Of a stretch of DNA of 46,174 nt, positions 8,369 through 18,162 are shown one piece after another. Positions within the stretch are counted from its first letter, which is position 1. Each line of letters opens with the position of its first letter. The notes below the pieces were generated by a model that made no database searches, was not told the origin of the DNA, and saw nothing but the letters and a program-made list of their open reading frames with translations. Both the position numbers and the translations under genes were made by a program. Source of the DNA: DSOI01 sp041394885 (GTDB lineage: Bacteria > Acidobacteriota > Terriglobia > Bryobacterales > Bryobacteraceae); contig JAWKHI010000054.1 of the NCBI GenBank assembly GCA_041394885.1, positions 1-46,174 of the forward strand, in the 5' to 3' direction.

Positions 8369-9643
8369 TTACCGGGCCGCCTCCGGATCGATATCCCGCA
8401 TCAGCAGACACAGGGTCAGGAACACGCGCCGCAGGCCGAGGTCGCGTCCGTCGGCACGAAACCATTCGTTCGGCGTGTGCGCCCCTCCGCCTTGACCGCC
8501 GGCCCCGATGGAAACGGCCTGTATGCCCAGGGAGAGGGGTATGTTGGCATCGGTGGAAGCGCAATCGATCTGGGCGCGAATGCCCAGGTGAGCGTCCACG
8601 GCGCGCAGGTGGATGAGGATCGGCGCGTCGGCGGCGAGTTGGCCGCCGGGCCGGGATCCGATCTCGCGGATCTTCGCGGTAAGCCTCGGTCCGCTCGAGC
8701 GATCATTCTCGGCTTCGAGCGCATGCTCCACGCACGCGGTGAGCAAGCTGGCCATTTCGTCGATGCGGGCGCCGTTTTCCGACCTCAGGTCCAGCTTCGA
8801 GCGCGCCGTTGTGGGAATGGAGTTGACACTGGCGCCGCCCTCGATGAGTCCGAAGTTATACGACACACGGCCCGAGTGATTGCCGTTGCCGGGGTTTTCC
8901 GTGAACAGGGAGATCGTCCGCGCCAACGCGTGGACAGGGTTCGGCAGCCCGTGGTCTGACCAGGAGTGCCCGCCGGGCCCGGTGAAGACGATCTCGAAGC
9001 GGCGTGAGGCGAGGGCGCGCGCGGTGATCTGATCGGTGAAAGGGCCATCGAGCACGAGAAAGGCATGAACGCGGGATCCCAATCCAGCGGGACGGCAAAG
9101 GTATCGCATGCCGCTGAGATTGCCTTCGCCCTCTTCGCCGACGTTGGCCACCAGGACCATCGGCAGCGGGGAATCGGCGAGCGGCTTGGACGCCCGAAGG
9201 GCGGCGGCGATCGCAAGCAGCCCCGCCAGCCCGGCGCCGTTGTCGGAAACACCCGGTCCCCGCAGCTCGCCATCGCGGCCGGCGCGAATATCCTCGGGAG
9301 CGAGCGGTTCGAGAACGGTGTCGAGATGAGCGGTGACGGCCACCACGGGTCCATCGCGCAAGGCGCAGGGCGAGGCGATTACATTACCCGCGCGGTCGAT
9401 GCGGGCGTCGCAGCCGAGGCTCCGGAACTGGGCCGCCAGCCACTCGGCGCGGGTTTGTTCCTGAAACGTAGGCGCGGGGATCCGGCACAACTCGACCTGG
9501 CGTTCGAGGATCCACTTCTTTTGCGACGCAAAGAAGCGCAATGCGCCTGCGATGGCCGGCTCGGCGGCCATCTGCGCGACCGAACGGACGCGCGCGGGTT
9601 CTGGCTTGGGCACAACGATGGCCCCCATGGAGGACAAACTCAA
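8369..9643 (-). CDS. M20-family zinc metallopeptidase
   Basis: A 424-residue peptidase of the M20/M28 di-zinc type (tripeptidase or carboxypeptidase-like). Metal and catalytic motifs are seen in order: TAHLDTVLE (His and Asp), GPGVSDNGAGLAGLL (bridging Asp) and NVGEEGEGNLSGMR (general-base Glu and metal Glu). The dimerisation domain starts with FTGPGGHSWSDHG, and the last His ligand is in GGAHTPNEW. No signal peptide is evident, so it is likely cytosolic. The start is either TTG at 9643 or ATG at 9628; neither has a good ribosome site. It probably cleaves short peptides or N-acyl amino acids. Confidence 0.85.
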   Translation of the reverse strand: MSLSSMGAIVVPKPEPARVRSVAQMAAEPAIAGALRFFASQKKWILERQVELCRIPAPTFQEQTRAEWLAAQFRSLGCDARIDRAGNVIASPCALRDGPVVAVTAHLDTVLEPLAPEDIRAGRDGELRGPGVSDNGAGLAGLLAIAAALRASKPLADSPLPMVLVANVGEEGEGNLSGMRYLCRPAGLGSRVHAFLVLDGPFTDQITARALASRRFEIVFTGPGGHSWSDHGLPNPVHALARTISLFTENPGNGNHSGRVSYNFGLIEGGASVNSIPTTARSKLDLRSENGARIDEMASLLTACVEHALEAENDRSSGPRLTAKIREIGSRPGGQLAADAPILIHLRAVDAHLGIRAQIDCASTDANIPLSLGIQAVSIGAGGQGGGAHTPNEWFRADGRDLGLRRVFLTLCLLMRDIDPEAAR

Positions 9644-9695
9644 GTGTATCGCGGCCTTCGCGCAGGGTGCCGCGCAGTTCCCCCGCCGCGGCGGA

Positions 9696-10733
9696 CTACT
9701 TCAAGGCCCCTCCCACCGAGCTCAGCGCCTGTTGCCACAACCAGCTCCACTGCATGCGCTGGTGTGTGAAGCGATGCCGGCTTGTGTCGGCCCAGCCCCG
9801 TTGATCGCCGAGATGATCCAGAAGCTGGGTGGCCGGCACGTACCATCCACCCATGCGGCTCAATCGCACAAGCAGCCGCTTCACCTCTGCCTGCACCGGG
9901 TAGAAGCCGGACCCGAGGTGAGTGTAGACGATGCAAGCGCCACCTTCGGCAGCCAGCTGATCCTGGTTGGCTTCCGACAATAGGCTAATGAACCGCTTTG
10001 CGCCGCTGCCGTAGCTCGAGCTGAACCAATAACGGACATAGGGCCGCGCCGGATCATGGTAGGGCATGAGTGGATCGTAACTAAGCGTGTTGATACCGGC
10101 AAACACGAAGTTACGCACATACTTCACGCGCGAGCGGCAGATATCGCCCCAGAAATAAGGGCTCGATTCGTCACTGCCCAGATAGGTATTCGATCCGCGT
10201 CCCCTGCGGTACTGGCTGTAGAGCCAGCTCACGGGCGGGTCAAACCGCGTGGACCCCCAGTAAAGGCCCTCCACCTGACCCACATGGTTCACGTGCACGG
10301 AAGGGTCCGCACCGAAGGTTTCCCGGAAGCGGTCAAACGCGGCGGCGACGCGAGGGCGAGGCGAACTGTAGTCGGTGGCGCCGTGGATGGCGATCTCGAA
10401 GCCTTGTTTTTGCAGATCGAGAGCCCAATCGCGATACTGTGCGTTCTCCAGGGTGTCCCCTCCCGTGATGCGGTGCCCGGTTGGCTCGAGCGGCCACACG
10501 GTCTTCGTTGTTCGAAACCCACATTCACCGAGAAGGTCGTAGATTGGCTTGGTGTTTTCCACGGTGGAGCGATCCGTGTCGTCCACAATCGTGAAAGCGA
10601 ATGCCTTGCCATGGGGCCACTTGATCTTTGGAGGTAATGCGTGAGGCCCGTGAGCAACGCGGCGAGATCCGGCCTGCGCGTCGCTAAGAACATTGGAATC
10701 CACCGGTCTAGCGAGAGTTTCCCGAAAAAACAT
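9696..10733 (-). CDS. NodB-like polysaccharide deacetylase-fold protein
   Basis: A 345-residue protein with marks of the NodB carbohydrate-esterase fold. FAFTIVDDTDRST takes the place of the TFDDG metal-binding motif, and EIAIHGATDYSS takes the place of the SHSYTH histidine motif. These departures mean that deacetylase activity is uncertain, although a DD pair and one His are kept. No confident signal peptide is seen. It lies 52 bp after the M20 gene's start and downstream of a sulfatase and fucosidase, all reading leftward, so it may take part in polysaccharide breakdown. The N-terminal 30 residues are poorly conserved in appearance and the start may be further inside. Confidence 0.62.
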   Translation of the reverse strand: MFFRETLARPVDSNVLSDAQAGSRRVAHGPHALPPKIKWPHGKAFAFTIVDDTDRSTVENTKPIYDLLGECGFRTTKTVWPLEPTGHRITGGDTLENAQYRDWALDLQKQGFEIAIHGATDYSSPRPRVAAAFDRFRETFGADPSVHVNHVGQVEGLYWGSTRFDPPVSWLYSQYRRGRGSNTYLGSDESSPYFWGDICRSRVKYVRNFVFAGINTLSYDPLMPYHDPARPYVRYWFSSSYGSGAKRFISLLSEANQDQLAAEGGACIVYTHLGSGFYPVQAEVKRLLVRLSRMGGWYVPATQLLDHLGDQRGWADTSRHRFTHQRMQWSWLWQQALSSVGGALK

Positions 10734-10842
10734 GGTGAGGCAAGCTTAAGGTGCCGTCTTGCCTTCGCCAAGGTAACTCCGTACTGGAGTGCACCCGTAC
10801 AAGAACGGTACGGATGGATGGTGCCGTCATCCAAGAAAGCGG

Positions 10843-12275
10843 TTAGCGAGCCCCGGTTACACGCCCCAACGGCCGCACATGGCTTTGCAGTTCGCTATCC
10901 ATCGCCCGGGCTCGCGCCCGCAGCCGGTCCACCACATCCCCGTGAAACGCGGCAACGCTCCGCTTCTCACCTACGTCGGCATATAGGTCGTAGAGCTCAC
11001 CGGTATCCAGCCAAAGCTTCCAACGTCCTTCCCGGATCGCCCTGAGGGCCGGCCTATTCTGCGGCCGCCCTTCGTTCGCCTTGTAGAACACCTCGCCCTC
11101 GTAGTAGAGAAAGCTATCGCGGCCGGATTTGGCGGTGGCGCCGCTCAGCAAGGGCCACAAGTCCACCCCATCGATCCGCCGGTCCCGAGGCATCGAAGCG
11201 TGGGCCAACCCCGCGAACGTCGGGAAGATATCGATATTGGCGGCGATCTCCGACGTCACCCGGCCCGAAGGGATCCGCCCCGGCCACCGAAACACGGCCG
11301 GAACACGCACACCGCCTTCCCATAGCGTGCCTTTCCCATCCCGCAACGGGCCCGCGGATCCGCCGTCGATCCCATAGTGGAGCCATGGCCCGTTGTCGGA
11401 GGTGAACACCACCAGGGTATTGGAAGCGAGACCCAGTTCCTGCAGTCGATCGAGCAGAGCGCCCACGCCGGCGTCGATCTCCTCCACAACGTCTCCATAG
11501 CGCCCGCGGAGGGACGTGTTCTCGAATCGCGGCGACGGAAACAGCGGCACATGCGGCATGCTGTGCGCCGAATACAGGAAGAACGGCCGCTGCCGGTTCG
11601 CCTGGATGAAGGCGAGCGCGGTCTCGTTGTAGCGGCGTGTCAATTGGGCCAAGTCCGGATTCAGTTCGATCACTTCCGCGTCGCGCATCAGGGGCAGGTC
11701 CGGGAACCAGTTGCGCGGATACACTTGCCCCTCGCCCTGATACCCGGTCCGCTTTGCCCGATCGCGCATCGCGGTCAGCCGCGGATCCTCGCCCGCGTGG
11801 GGCTCTATCTTGGGATGGAAGGGCCACATGTCGTTCGAATAGGGAAGGCCGAACCAGGCATCGAATCCATGCCGCACCGGAAGAAATTCCGGGGCGTCAC
11901 CCAAGTGCCACTTGCCCACGATCTGCGTCGCGTACCCGCGAGTCTTCAGGATCTCGGCGAGGGTGATCTCATCGGCGTGGATCCCGGTGTCGGCCTTGGG
12001 GAGGTGGTTGAACATCAGGCTGTTGCGCGGCGGGTAGGAACCCGTGAGCAGCGCCGCCGGAGGACCACAGAATGGCTGCGCGTAAAGTCCGTGAACCGGA
12101 TCCCTTCGCGGCTTAATGCGATCGATGCGGGGCGTCCGGATCGTGGGATGGCCGTAACTGGAAGATCGCCCCAACCCTGGTCGTCCGCATACACGATCAC
12201 CAGGTTCGGCGGAGGCGTCTGCGCGAAGGCAAACACGGCCGACGCGAGCAATCCGGCCCACCACTTACCGGGCAC
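10843..12275 (-). pseudogene. Secreted S1-type sulfatase, frame broken near the N-terminus
   Basis: A formylglycine sulfatase (family S1) read in two alternating frames. A GTG start at 12275 with AAGGA upstream gives a signal peptide and LVIVYADDQGWGD, the metal-binding start. The frame then slips four times within about 110 bp: (Y)GHPTIRTPRIDRI is in one frame, REGIRFTDF in the other, then YAQPFCGPP in the first. The essential CxPSR motif reads C-G-P-P-A because one base each seems lost from a TT, CCC and GGG run. From 12060 down to 10843 the frame is open (KWHLGDAPEF, TSDNGPWLHYG). Family enzymes hydrolyse sulfate esters of glycans. If the indels are sequencing errors, the gene is intact at about 475 codons. 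Confidence 0.8.
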
Positions 12276-13868
12276 TGATTCGTTTTTCCTTGCCGTAGGT
12301 CGTGAGCAGGGGGTGCACCACCACGGCGCGAATCTCGTAGGTGTGGCCCGGCGCCCGGGCCTTCACCGCCAAGCTGTACTGACCCGGGGTATTGCGCCTG
12401 GTCAGCGCGGACCTCTTGTAACCCTCGGACGCTCGGTGAGATCGAGCCCGGTCACATCCCGATACTCGAACCCGACCTCCACCATTTCGGCCTGGCCCAA
12501 GTTCGTCAACTCGCCATAGAGCGCCATGGCGCGCGAGCTGGAATCCCACTGCGTGTCGCCGGTGACCACCGCCGGCGGCGTCAGAGCTGGCTCCACGCCG
12601 GTGAGTTTCAGCACAACCGGATGGGGCCACTTGCGGTTGTTATAGATGCGTTGCGCACGCATGGCGCGGATCTTGAGCCCATCCGCGGTTTGCTCCCATG
12701 TGGTCTTGGGCCGCACCTTCGGCTGGTATTCGAGCACCTCGTCGCTCTGGCCGAGCACGTAGACCTGGGCGCCCGGGGTGGCTCGCACGGAACGCAGGGT
12801 CACCTCCCGCCATGCGCCGTACTTCCAATCGCCGCGCTGGTCCACGATCGCATAGAGCGTCTTGCCATCCTTGGCGCGCGTGAACCAGACGTCTCCTTCG
12901 TTGGTAATCACCCACGGGCGGACGGCGTAAATCGCCTCGGAGTTGATCGACATCCACAGCGCGATCACCCGCAGCCGCTCCTCCTGCTCCACCGGTATTT
13001 CGCCATCGGGCTTCGGGCCGATATTGAGCAACAAATTCCCGCCCTTCGCCCGGGTTTCCACCAGGACGCGGATCAACTCCGCGGCGGACTTGTAGTCGTT
13101 CTCCTCCGGCTTGTACTGCCACTGATTCCCCATCGTCAGATTGGCTTCCCATGCGCCTTCCAGGGGCACGCCCGGCACGTACTGCTCGGGTGTTTCAATC
13201 GCTCCACGGGTCACAACCGTATTTGGCTGCAGCTCCCAGGCCAGTTCCTTCAGCCCTTCCGGCGGGCCGTCAAAGAAGACAACGTCCACGTTGCCATAGC
13301 GGGTCATCAGCTCCCGGACCTGGGCACGATCCAGCTCGAGCAGGCCGGGGTTGTTGGCCGGCGCTACCTCGGGCGTATTGCGCTGCAGCGTCTTGCCGTT
13401 GGTATGAAGCCACCAGAAATCGTCAGGCGAAAAATAGAGCCCCGGCGCGATGCCCTGCTCCCGGAACGCCTTCAGCAATTCTCCGGTAATGTCCCGCCCG
13501 AACGGTGTTTTCCCTATGTGAAACTCATTGGTCGCCGTGGGCCACATCGCGAAGCCGGAATGGTGCTTGGAGGTGAACACGACGTAGCGAAACCCGGCCA
13601 GACGCGCCAACCCGGCCCAATCGGCCGGGTTGAACTTGCGCGGATTGAAGGTCTTGGGCAGTTCCGCGATAAAGCGATTCCGGTAATCCGTTGACGAGCC
13701 CACCATCGAGTGGCTGATCACGCTGCCTACCTGCGAATCCAAGCTCCAGTGAATGAAAAGGCCGAAGCCTTGGTCGCGAAACCATTCCAGGCGATCGGCC
13801 CGATTGCCGGTCTGTGCGGCCAGTCCGCCCGCGATGAGAGCGGTGAAGAAAAAGAGTCTCAAAGCCAT
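12265..13868 (-). CDS. GH29 alpha-L-fucosidase, secreted, with one frameshift near the C-terminus
   Basis: A glycoside hydrolase family 29-like enzyme with a signal peptide (LRLFFFTALIAGGLAAQ). Seen in order are GLFIHWSLDS, FTSKHHSGFAMW, LYFSPDDFWW and VDVVFFDGPPEG, where the Asp of FFDG matches the catalytic nucleophile. The open frame stops at 12402. The expected C-terminus continues in another frame (GYKRSALTRRNTPGQYSLAV...) to a TAA at 12265, overlapping the sulfatase start. Loss of one G from a GG near 12427 would explain the break. A TATACT hexamer lies 10 nt before the ATG. With the overlapping sulfatase it forms a two-gene unit suited to sulfated fucose-containing glycans. Confidence 0.87.
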
Positions 13869-13878
13869 CGGTGGCGAC

Positions 13879-13884
13879 AGTATA
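13879..13884 (-). promoter_or_regulatory. -10 hexamer close to fucosidase start
   Basis: TATACT on the minus strand ending 10 nt before the fucosidase ATG at 13868. It lacks an obvious -35 and would give a leader of only about 3-4 nt. Confidence 0.3.
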
Positions 13885-13895
13885 CCGCAGTGTTC

Positions 13896-16406
13896 TCACC
13901 GCGCCGGGCCGGCCGGAATCGCCACCATCGAATCGCCCGCAACCACCAGCGCGGATCCGCTCAACCGGTTGCCGCTCCGGCTACGGAACTCCACCATCCC
14001 CGTACGCCCCGCCCAAGCCGGTTCGAAGTCCTCCACGCGGACCACGGTGTGCCCGCGGGGCGTGAGGCGGAACGTTCCGACCTCACGGGGTGAAAAGCGG
14101 CCGGACCGGTCACTCACGAACACCTGGATCTCGGTCGACTGTTCATCCAGATTCACCAACGCCAGCTCGGTGCTCCTGCCGCCGGTGTTATCGAACGGCA
14201 TCGCGACGGCGCCGGAGAATGCGCCCGTGGCCGGCACCGTGGTCTCATACGGAATCAGCAACCCGGCCGCGCCGCCATTTTCCTGCCGCAGGACCGCGAA
14301 GCCCTGGGTGGCCGCCGGGTAGATGTCCTCCACCCAGCCATCGGTGCGCGCGGCGTCCTTGCCTGGCATTTGCAGCTCCACCGTGCCCCGCGCGGGCACA
14401 ACCGGCGACACCGCATCGCGACGGATCTCGGAATCGGCGAATGGCGTAGCCAGTGGCTCACCCGACGCTGCGTGGAAGCGCAACCCACCGGTCTGATTCA
14501 AACTCGACGGATTGACGATCGTGAGCGCGCTTTCCCATCCGCCGCCGAACCGGATCAACGGCACGCCACGCTCGTTGGCCAATCCGGCCTTGGGTGCGAT
14601 GGGGAATGGCGCCAACTGTCCGTTTCGAGACCGCATCGCGTACGCCAGCAGCCGCGCCCCGGTGGCCGCCATCTCGATCGATCCGATGCGCCCGGCGGTG
14701 TCCGGGAACAATCCATCTTTATCGCCCAGAGTCAACACCGCCTGGCCTAGCGCGGGCAGACGCAGGTCCGCCGCACGGCCGGATTCGGCCCCGTCCTGAT
14801 TCCGGATCGTAACCCGCAAGCGGACTTCCGCGTCGGCCGCGTTCGCCACTGTCAGCGTCGTGACCGCGTCGCCGGTGTTGTCGAACGGAGCGAGGATCGC
14901 CGATTGAAAGGCGCGAGCCACGGGTACGGCGGCCTCCGACGGCGGCAGCTTGCCGCCTGCTCCAGCGGTCCGGCGCATCACGACGAACGTTGCGACGGGT
15001 CCTCCGGCCAGCACCTCGGCCCATCCCTGCGACATCTGCCGGTCATTGTTCGCAGTCTCGAGCACCCGCACGCCACCCGGAGGAATGCGCTCGTCCCCGA
15101 TCGCGAATAAAGGGCCGCGATCCTTGACGGTCAGGCTCCACGGTTCGGCCGGATCCGCACGCGGACGGTCCGCCGCGGGGGAGGAACTCCAGAACCGCAG
15201 CCCTACCGACACCTCCTCGGCGCCATGATTCAGCAGGTACAGCGACGATTGCCAGCCCCCGCCTTGCCGCAGCCATGGGAGATAGTTGGGGCTGGTGATG
15301 TTCAGCGTCACCGGTATCAGCGCCAGCAGGCTGCCGGTCTCGGCATGAATCAGCACGATCGTGTCGGTGTAGCTGCCGGGCTCGAGCCCTGTCGGGTCCA
15401 CGGATAACACGAAGTTGGCCGGCAGAAACGGCCCGCTCGGCGTCACTTCCAGCCACTCCGCTTCTTTCACCAGGACGAACGGCGCCCCGGCGGAGTTGTT
15501 GCCCACCGTCAGTGAGCGGGTGATTTTTTCCCTGGACCCGATCGGCGCGGAAAGGACGATCGCACCGGGGGGCGTGTCGATGGGCGGCGTCACCGTGGAG
15601 GTGGTGATACGCGCCCGCACCGGAATCACGGTGGATCGCGTGCCGTCCGACACCGTTACGGCTCCGATGTAGTTTCCCGACACCGGAGGCGGAGCGAGAA
15701 TCACGTCGATCACGCAGGGTGTGGGGAACAGCGCGCAGGGCCGTTCGGTGGCCGAAGGATTGGTCGCCGACGGATCCGTGGCGCGCAGGTTTACCAACAG
15801 CCATCCGCCCCCGTCGTTGGTGGCGGGCGTCGCCGAGATCACCGACGGGGCGCCCCGCGCTCCGCCCTCCAGATGTTCGATGATCAGCGGCCGCGTCACC
15901 GGCGAACTTTGCGCCGGAGCGGTCAGGTCGTCGATACGGTCCGGCAGGGCGGCGAGACGGTCGTTACCCGGGAGAATCCGCAACACCACCGGGATGCGGG
16001 TTCGCAGCAGCGTTCCGACGAAGACGTTGATGTAGGAAAGGTACGTTCCTTCGCCGAACGCCCGGGTGACGGAGGTGTCCACGGCCGCGCGAAAGTCGAA
16101 CGGCAACGCGCCGGTGACCGTGGGGGAAGGCGGTTGCGAGGGGGCTGCGATGGCGAGCCATGGCCTGCCGGACGGGGACACCGCCGTGGCGCTCACCACA
16201 ACCGGCCCCTGTTGCTGCCCACCCAGCACCACCGCTACTTCAGGAAAATTCACCGCCGTAGTGCCCGCCAGTTGCTGGAAGCAGATGGTGCTTGCGCCGA
16301 GATCGTCGCACCGCGCCGCGTCCGGGCCGATCGCCGCCACCGGAGCCGGCGCCAGTTGCGCGTACACGGCGCCAGTCCACAAAAGCGCAAACAGCAGGTT
16401 CTTCAT
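13896..16406 (-). CDS. Large secreted protein with Ig-like/BACON-type N-half and repeated C-terminal domains
   Basis: An 836-residue exported protein of unknown function. MKNLLFALLWTGAVYAQ is a signal peptide, so the ATG at 16406 is preferred over 16424. The first half resembles the beta-sandwich modules seen in acidobacterial secreted proteins (PWLAIAAPSQPPS and WLEVTPSGPFLPANF fit the BACON-like pattern of a Trp-Leu strand followed by a Pro-rich loop). The second half contains at least two related units, each with GGGW(Q/E)S and PFDNTGD/GGR followed by a beta-rich stretch. No catalytic motif is seen. It is divergent from the sortase-substrate gene, 84 bp away. It may be an adhesin or extracellular scaffold; that is inference. 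Confidence 0.72.
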   Translation of the reverse strand: MKNLLFALLWTGAVYAQLAPAPVAAIGPDAARCDDLGASTICFQQLAGTTAVNFPEVAVVLGGQQQGPVVVSATAVSPSGRPWLAIAAPSQPPSPTVTGALPFDFRAAVDTSVTRAFGEGTYLSYINVFVGTLLRTRIPVVLRILPGNDRLAALPDRIDDLTAPAQSSPVTRPLIIEHLEGGARGAPSVISATPATNDGGGWLLVNLRATDPSATNPSATERPCALFPTPCVIDVILAPPPVSGNYIGAVTVSDGTRSTVIPVRARITTSTVTPPIDTPPGAIVLSAPIGSREKITRSLTVGNNSAGAPFVLVKEAEWLEVTPSGPFLPANFVLSVDPTGLEPGSYTDTIVLIHAETGSLLALIPVTLNITSPNYLPWLRQGGGWQSSLYLLNHGAEEVSVGLRFWSSSPAADRPRADPAEPWSLTVKDRGPLFAIGDERIPPGGVRVLETANNDRQMSQGWAEVLAGGPVATFVVMRRTAGAGGKLPPSEAAVPVARAFQSAILAPFDNTGDAVTTLTVANAADAEVRLRVTIRNQDGAESGRAADLRLPALGQAVLTLGDKDGLFPDTAGRIGSIEMAATGARLLAYAMRSRNGQLAPFPIAPKAGLANERGVPLIRFGGGWESALTIVNPSSLNQTGGLRFHAASGEPLATPFADSEIRRDAVSPVVPARGTVELQMPGKDAARTDGWVEDIYPAATQGFAVLRQENGGAAGLLIPYETTVPATGAFSGAVAMPFDNTGGRSTELALVNLDEQSTEIQVFVSDRSGRFSPREVGTFRLTPRGHTVVRVEDFEPAWAGRTGMVEFRSRSGNRLSGSALVVAGDSMVAIPAGPAR

Positions 16407-16483
16407 CGCTCTATCCACAATCATAGGTCACGCCGCTTTCATCTGGCCTTCCACATGCATTCCACACAGTAGATAACAGGAGG

Positions 16484-16494
16484 TGATCGTATGT
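16484..16494 (+). promoter_or_regulatory. Unusually strong ribosome-binding site
   Basis: The run AGGAGGTGATC just before the ATG at 16491 matches the 3' end of 16S rRNA over about 11 positions, far stronger than other sites in the window, suggesting high translation of the sortase substrate. The coordinates are approximate to a few bases. Confidence 0.55.
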
Positions 16495-17219
16495 ATGGAA
16501 GAATCCTTGCCATCACCGCCGGCGCCCTGGTCCTGTCACTTCCGGCGGCGGCGGACTCGTGGAACAAGAAGACGATCCTGACCGTGAAACAAGCGGTTCT
16601 GATCCCGGGCAAGACGTTACAGCCCGGTAAGTACGTGGTCAAGCTCGTGGATTCGCTCTCGGACCGGCATATCGTCCAAATTACCAACGAGGCCGAGGAT
16701 GAAGTGATCACCACGGTGCTCGCCATTCCCAATTACCGGCTGCAGCCCACCGGCCGGTCGCAATTCGAGTGGTGGGAAACCCCGGTGGGTAATCCGCCCG
16801 CCCTCCGTGCGTGGTTTTACCCAGGCGATAACTTCGGACAGGAGTTCGCCTACCCCAAGGGCCTCTCGGCGAAGATCGCTGAACGGACCCATGTTTCCGT
16901 TCCGACCGTCTCCACCGAGAAGCCGGAAGAATTGTCCAAGGCCCCGTTAACGGTGGTGGAGCCGTCGGGTGTGGAGAAACCACCCGCGGTGGAAACCTAT
17001 GCTCCACCTGTGCGGAAGCCCGTCCAGGTGGCGGAAGCGCGTCCGCCTGAGCCAGCGCCGCTTGCGTCTTCTCCAGCGCCGACCGCGCAAGTGGAAGCCG
17101 CGCCGATGCCGCCGGCGATGCCCGACACCGCAAGCCCTTACCCGTTGATCGCGCTCGCGGGTCTCGCCGCGCTCGCGGCGGGTTTGCTGCTGCGCTTCGC
17201 CATCCCGGCCCGGAGGTAG
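16491..17219 (+). CDS. Sortase substrate: secreted protein with MPDTAS + TM + RR tail
   Basis: A 242-residue exported protein. Residues 1-21 are a signal peptide (LVLSLPAAADS). A compact N-terminal domain follows (about 22-130: KQAVLIPGKTLQPGKYVVKL, FEWWETP, RAWFYPGDNFGQEF), of a type common in acidobacterial hypothetical proteins. Residues 140-205 are rich in Pro, Ala and Glu, like a wall-spanning linker. The end has MPDTAS (210-215), a hydrophobic helix and a basic RR tail, the tripartite LPxTG-type sorting signal with an LPxTA-like motif. The ribosome site AGGAGGTGATC is an almost full anti-SD match. A VWA protein and a class D-like sortase follow in the same direction. Confidence 0.8.
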   Translation: MYGRILAITAGALVLSLPAAADSWNKKTILTVKQAVLIPGKTLQPGKYVVKLVDSLSDRHIVQITNEAEDEVITTVLAIPNYRLQPTGRSQFEWWETPVGNPPALRAWFYPGDNFGQEFAYPKGLSAKIAERTHVSVPTVSTEKPEELSKAPLTVVEPSGVEKPPAVETYAPPVRKPVQVAEARPPEPAPLASSPAPTAQVEAAPMPPAMPDTASPYPLIALAGLAALAAGLLLRFAIPARR

Positions 17220-17227
17220 CGGCGCCG

Positions 17228-18141
17228 ATGATCAGTCTGCTGGCGATCGCGGCTCTGCCGGCGCTGCAAGCCGCCGCCGGCACGCATGAATTCACTCTGC
17301 GTAGTGAGGTGCGGCTGGTTCTTCTCGACGTGAGCGTTACCAGCCGCGAGGGTGAGTTCGTGTCCGGGTTGGGCGCCGCTTCGTTCCGGATCTTCGACAA
17401 CGGCCGGGAGCGGCCCATCGCCGTTTTCGCCAGCGAGGATCAACCGGTCACCGTCGGCCTGGTGATCGATGGCAGCGGCAGTATGGCCGCCAAGCGCCAC
17501 CATGTGATCCAGGCCGCCACAACTCTGATCGAGTTCGGCAATCCCGGCGACGAGGTCTTCGTTGTTTCGTTCGGCGACCGGGTAACGTTTCCGCTGCCGC
17601 CAGACGTGCCATTCACCAGCGACCGGGCACAACTGCGGCAAGCGCTCATCGCGATGCCGCTCGGCGGGCGGACCTCGCTCACGACGGTATCGACGCCGCA
17701 CTTGGGCATCTGGACCGGGGCACGCGCGGCCGGCACGCGCTGGTGGTGATCAGCGACGGCGGCGACAACGCAAGCCGCACCGGATACGCCCAACTGCGCG
17801 AACATCTGCGCCGTTCGCGCGCCACCGTCTACACGGTGGGGATTCACGACCTCGCCCAGCGCGAGCGTTCGCCCGCGTTCCTCGAGCGCCTGGCCTCCGA
17901 CAGCGGCGGCCTCAGCTTCTTCCCTGCCGTGCTGGCGCAGTTGGACGACACGGCCCGCCGCATCGCCACCGACATGCGGCGCCGCTACGTGCTCGGCTTT
18001 CGCGCTCCCGCGGTTCAGGAGCGCCAGGAACGGAAGCTCCGTGTGCGGATCTCCGCACCGGGGTCCGGGGGGTGGAAGGTCCGCACGCGGCGGGGCTATG
18101 TCGCGCTGCCAGAGCGACCGTCGCCCAGTAAGTCACCTTAA
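17228..18141 (+). pseudogene. VWFA-related secreted protein, one frameshift
   Basis: A von Willebrand factor A protein of about 305 residues of the acidobacterial VWFA-related type, in two frames: 17228-17749 and 17743-18141. The first part has a signal-like start, LLDVSVTSREGEFVSGL and the MIDAS motif VIDGSGSM. The second continues VVISDGGDNAS, then ATVYTVGIHD and DMRRRYVLGFRAP, ending without a TM segment. Insertion of one T near 17682 (CTCAC to CTCTAC) would restore GGRTSLYDGID and join the frames. GGAGG lies upstream of the ATG, inside the previous stop region. It may bind a ligand or partner protein through Mg2+ at the cell surface. Confidence 0.8.
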
Positions 18142-18162
18142 GCAAGGAAGGGTCAGTGAGCC

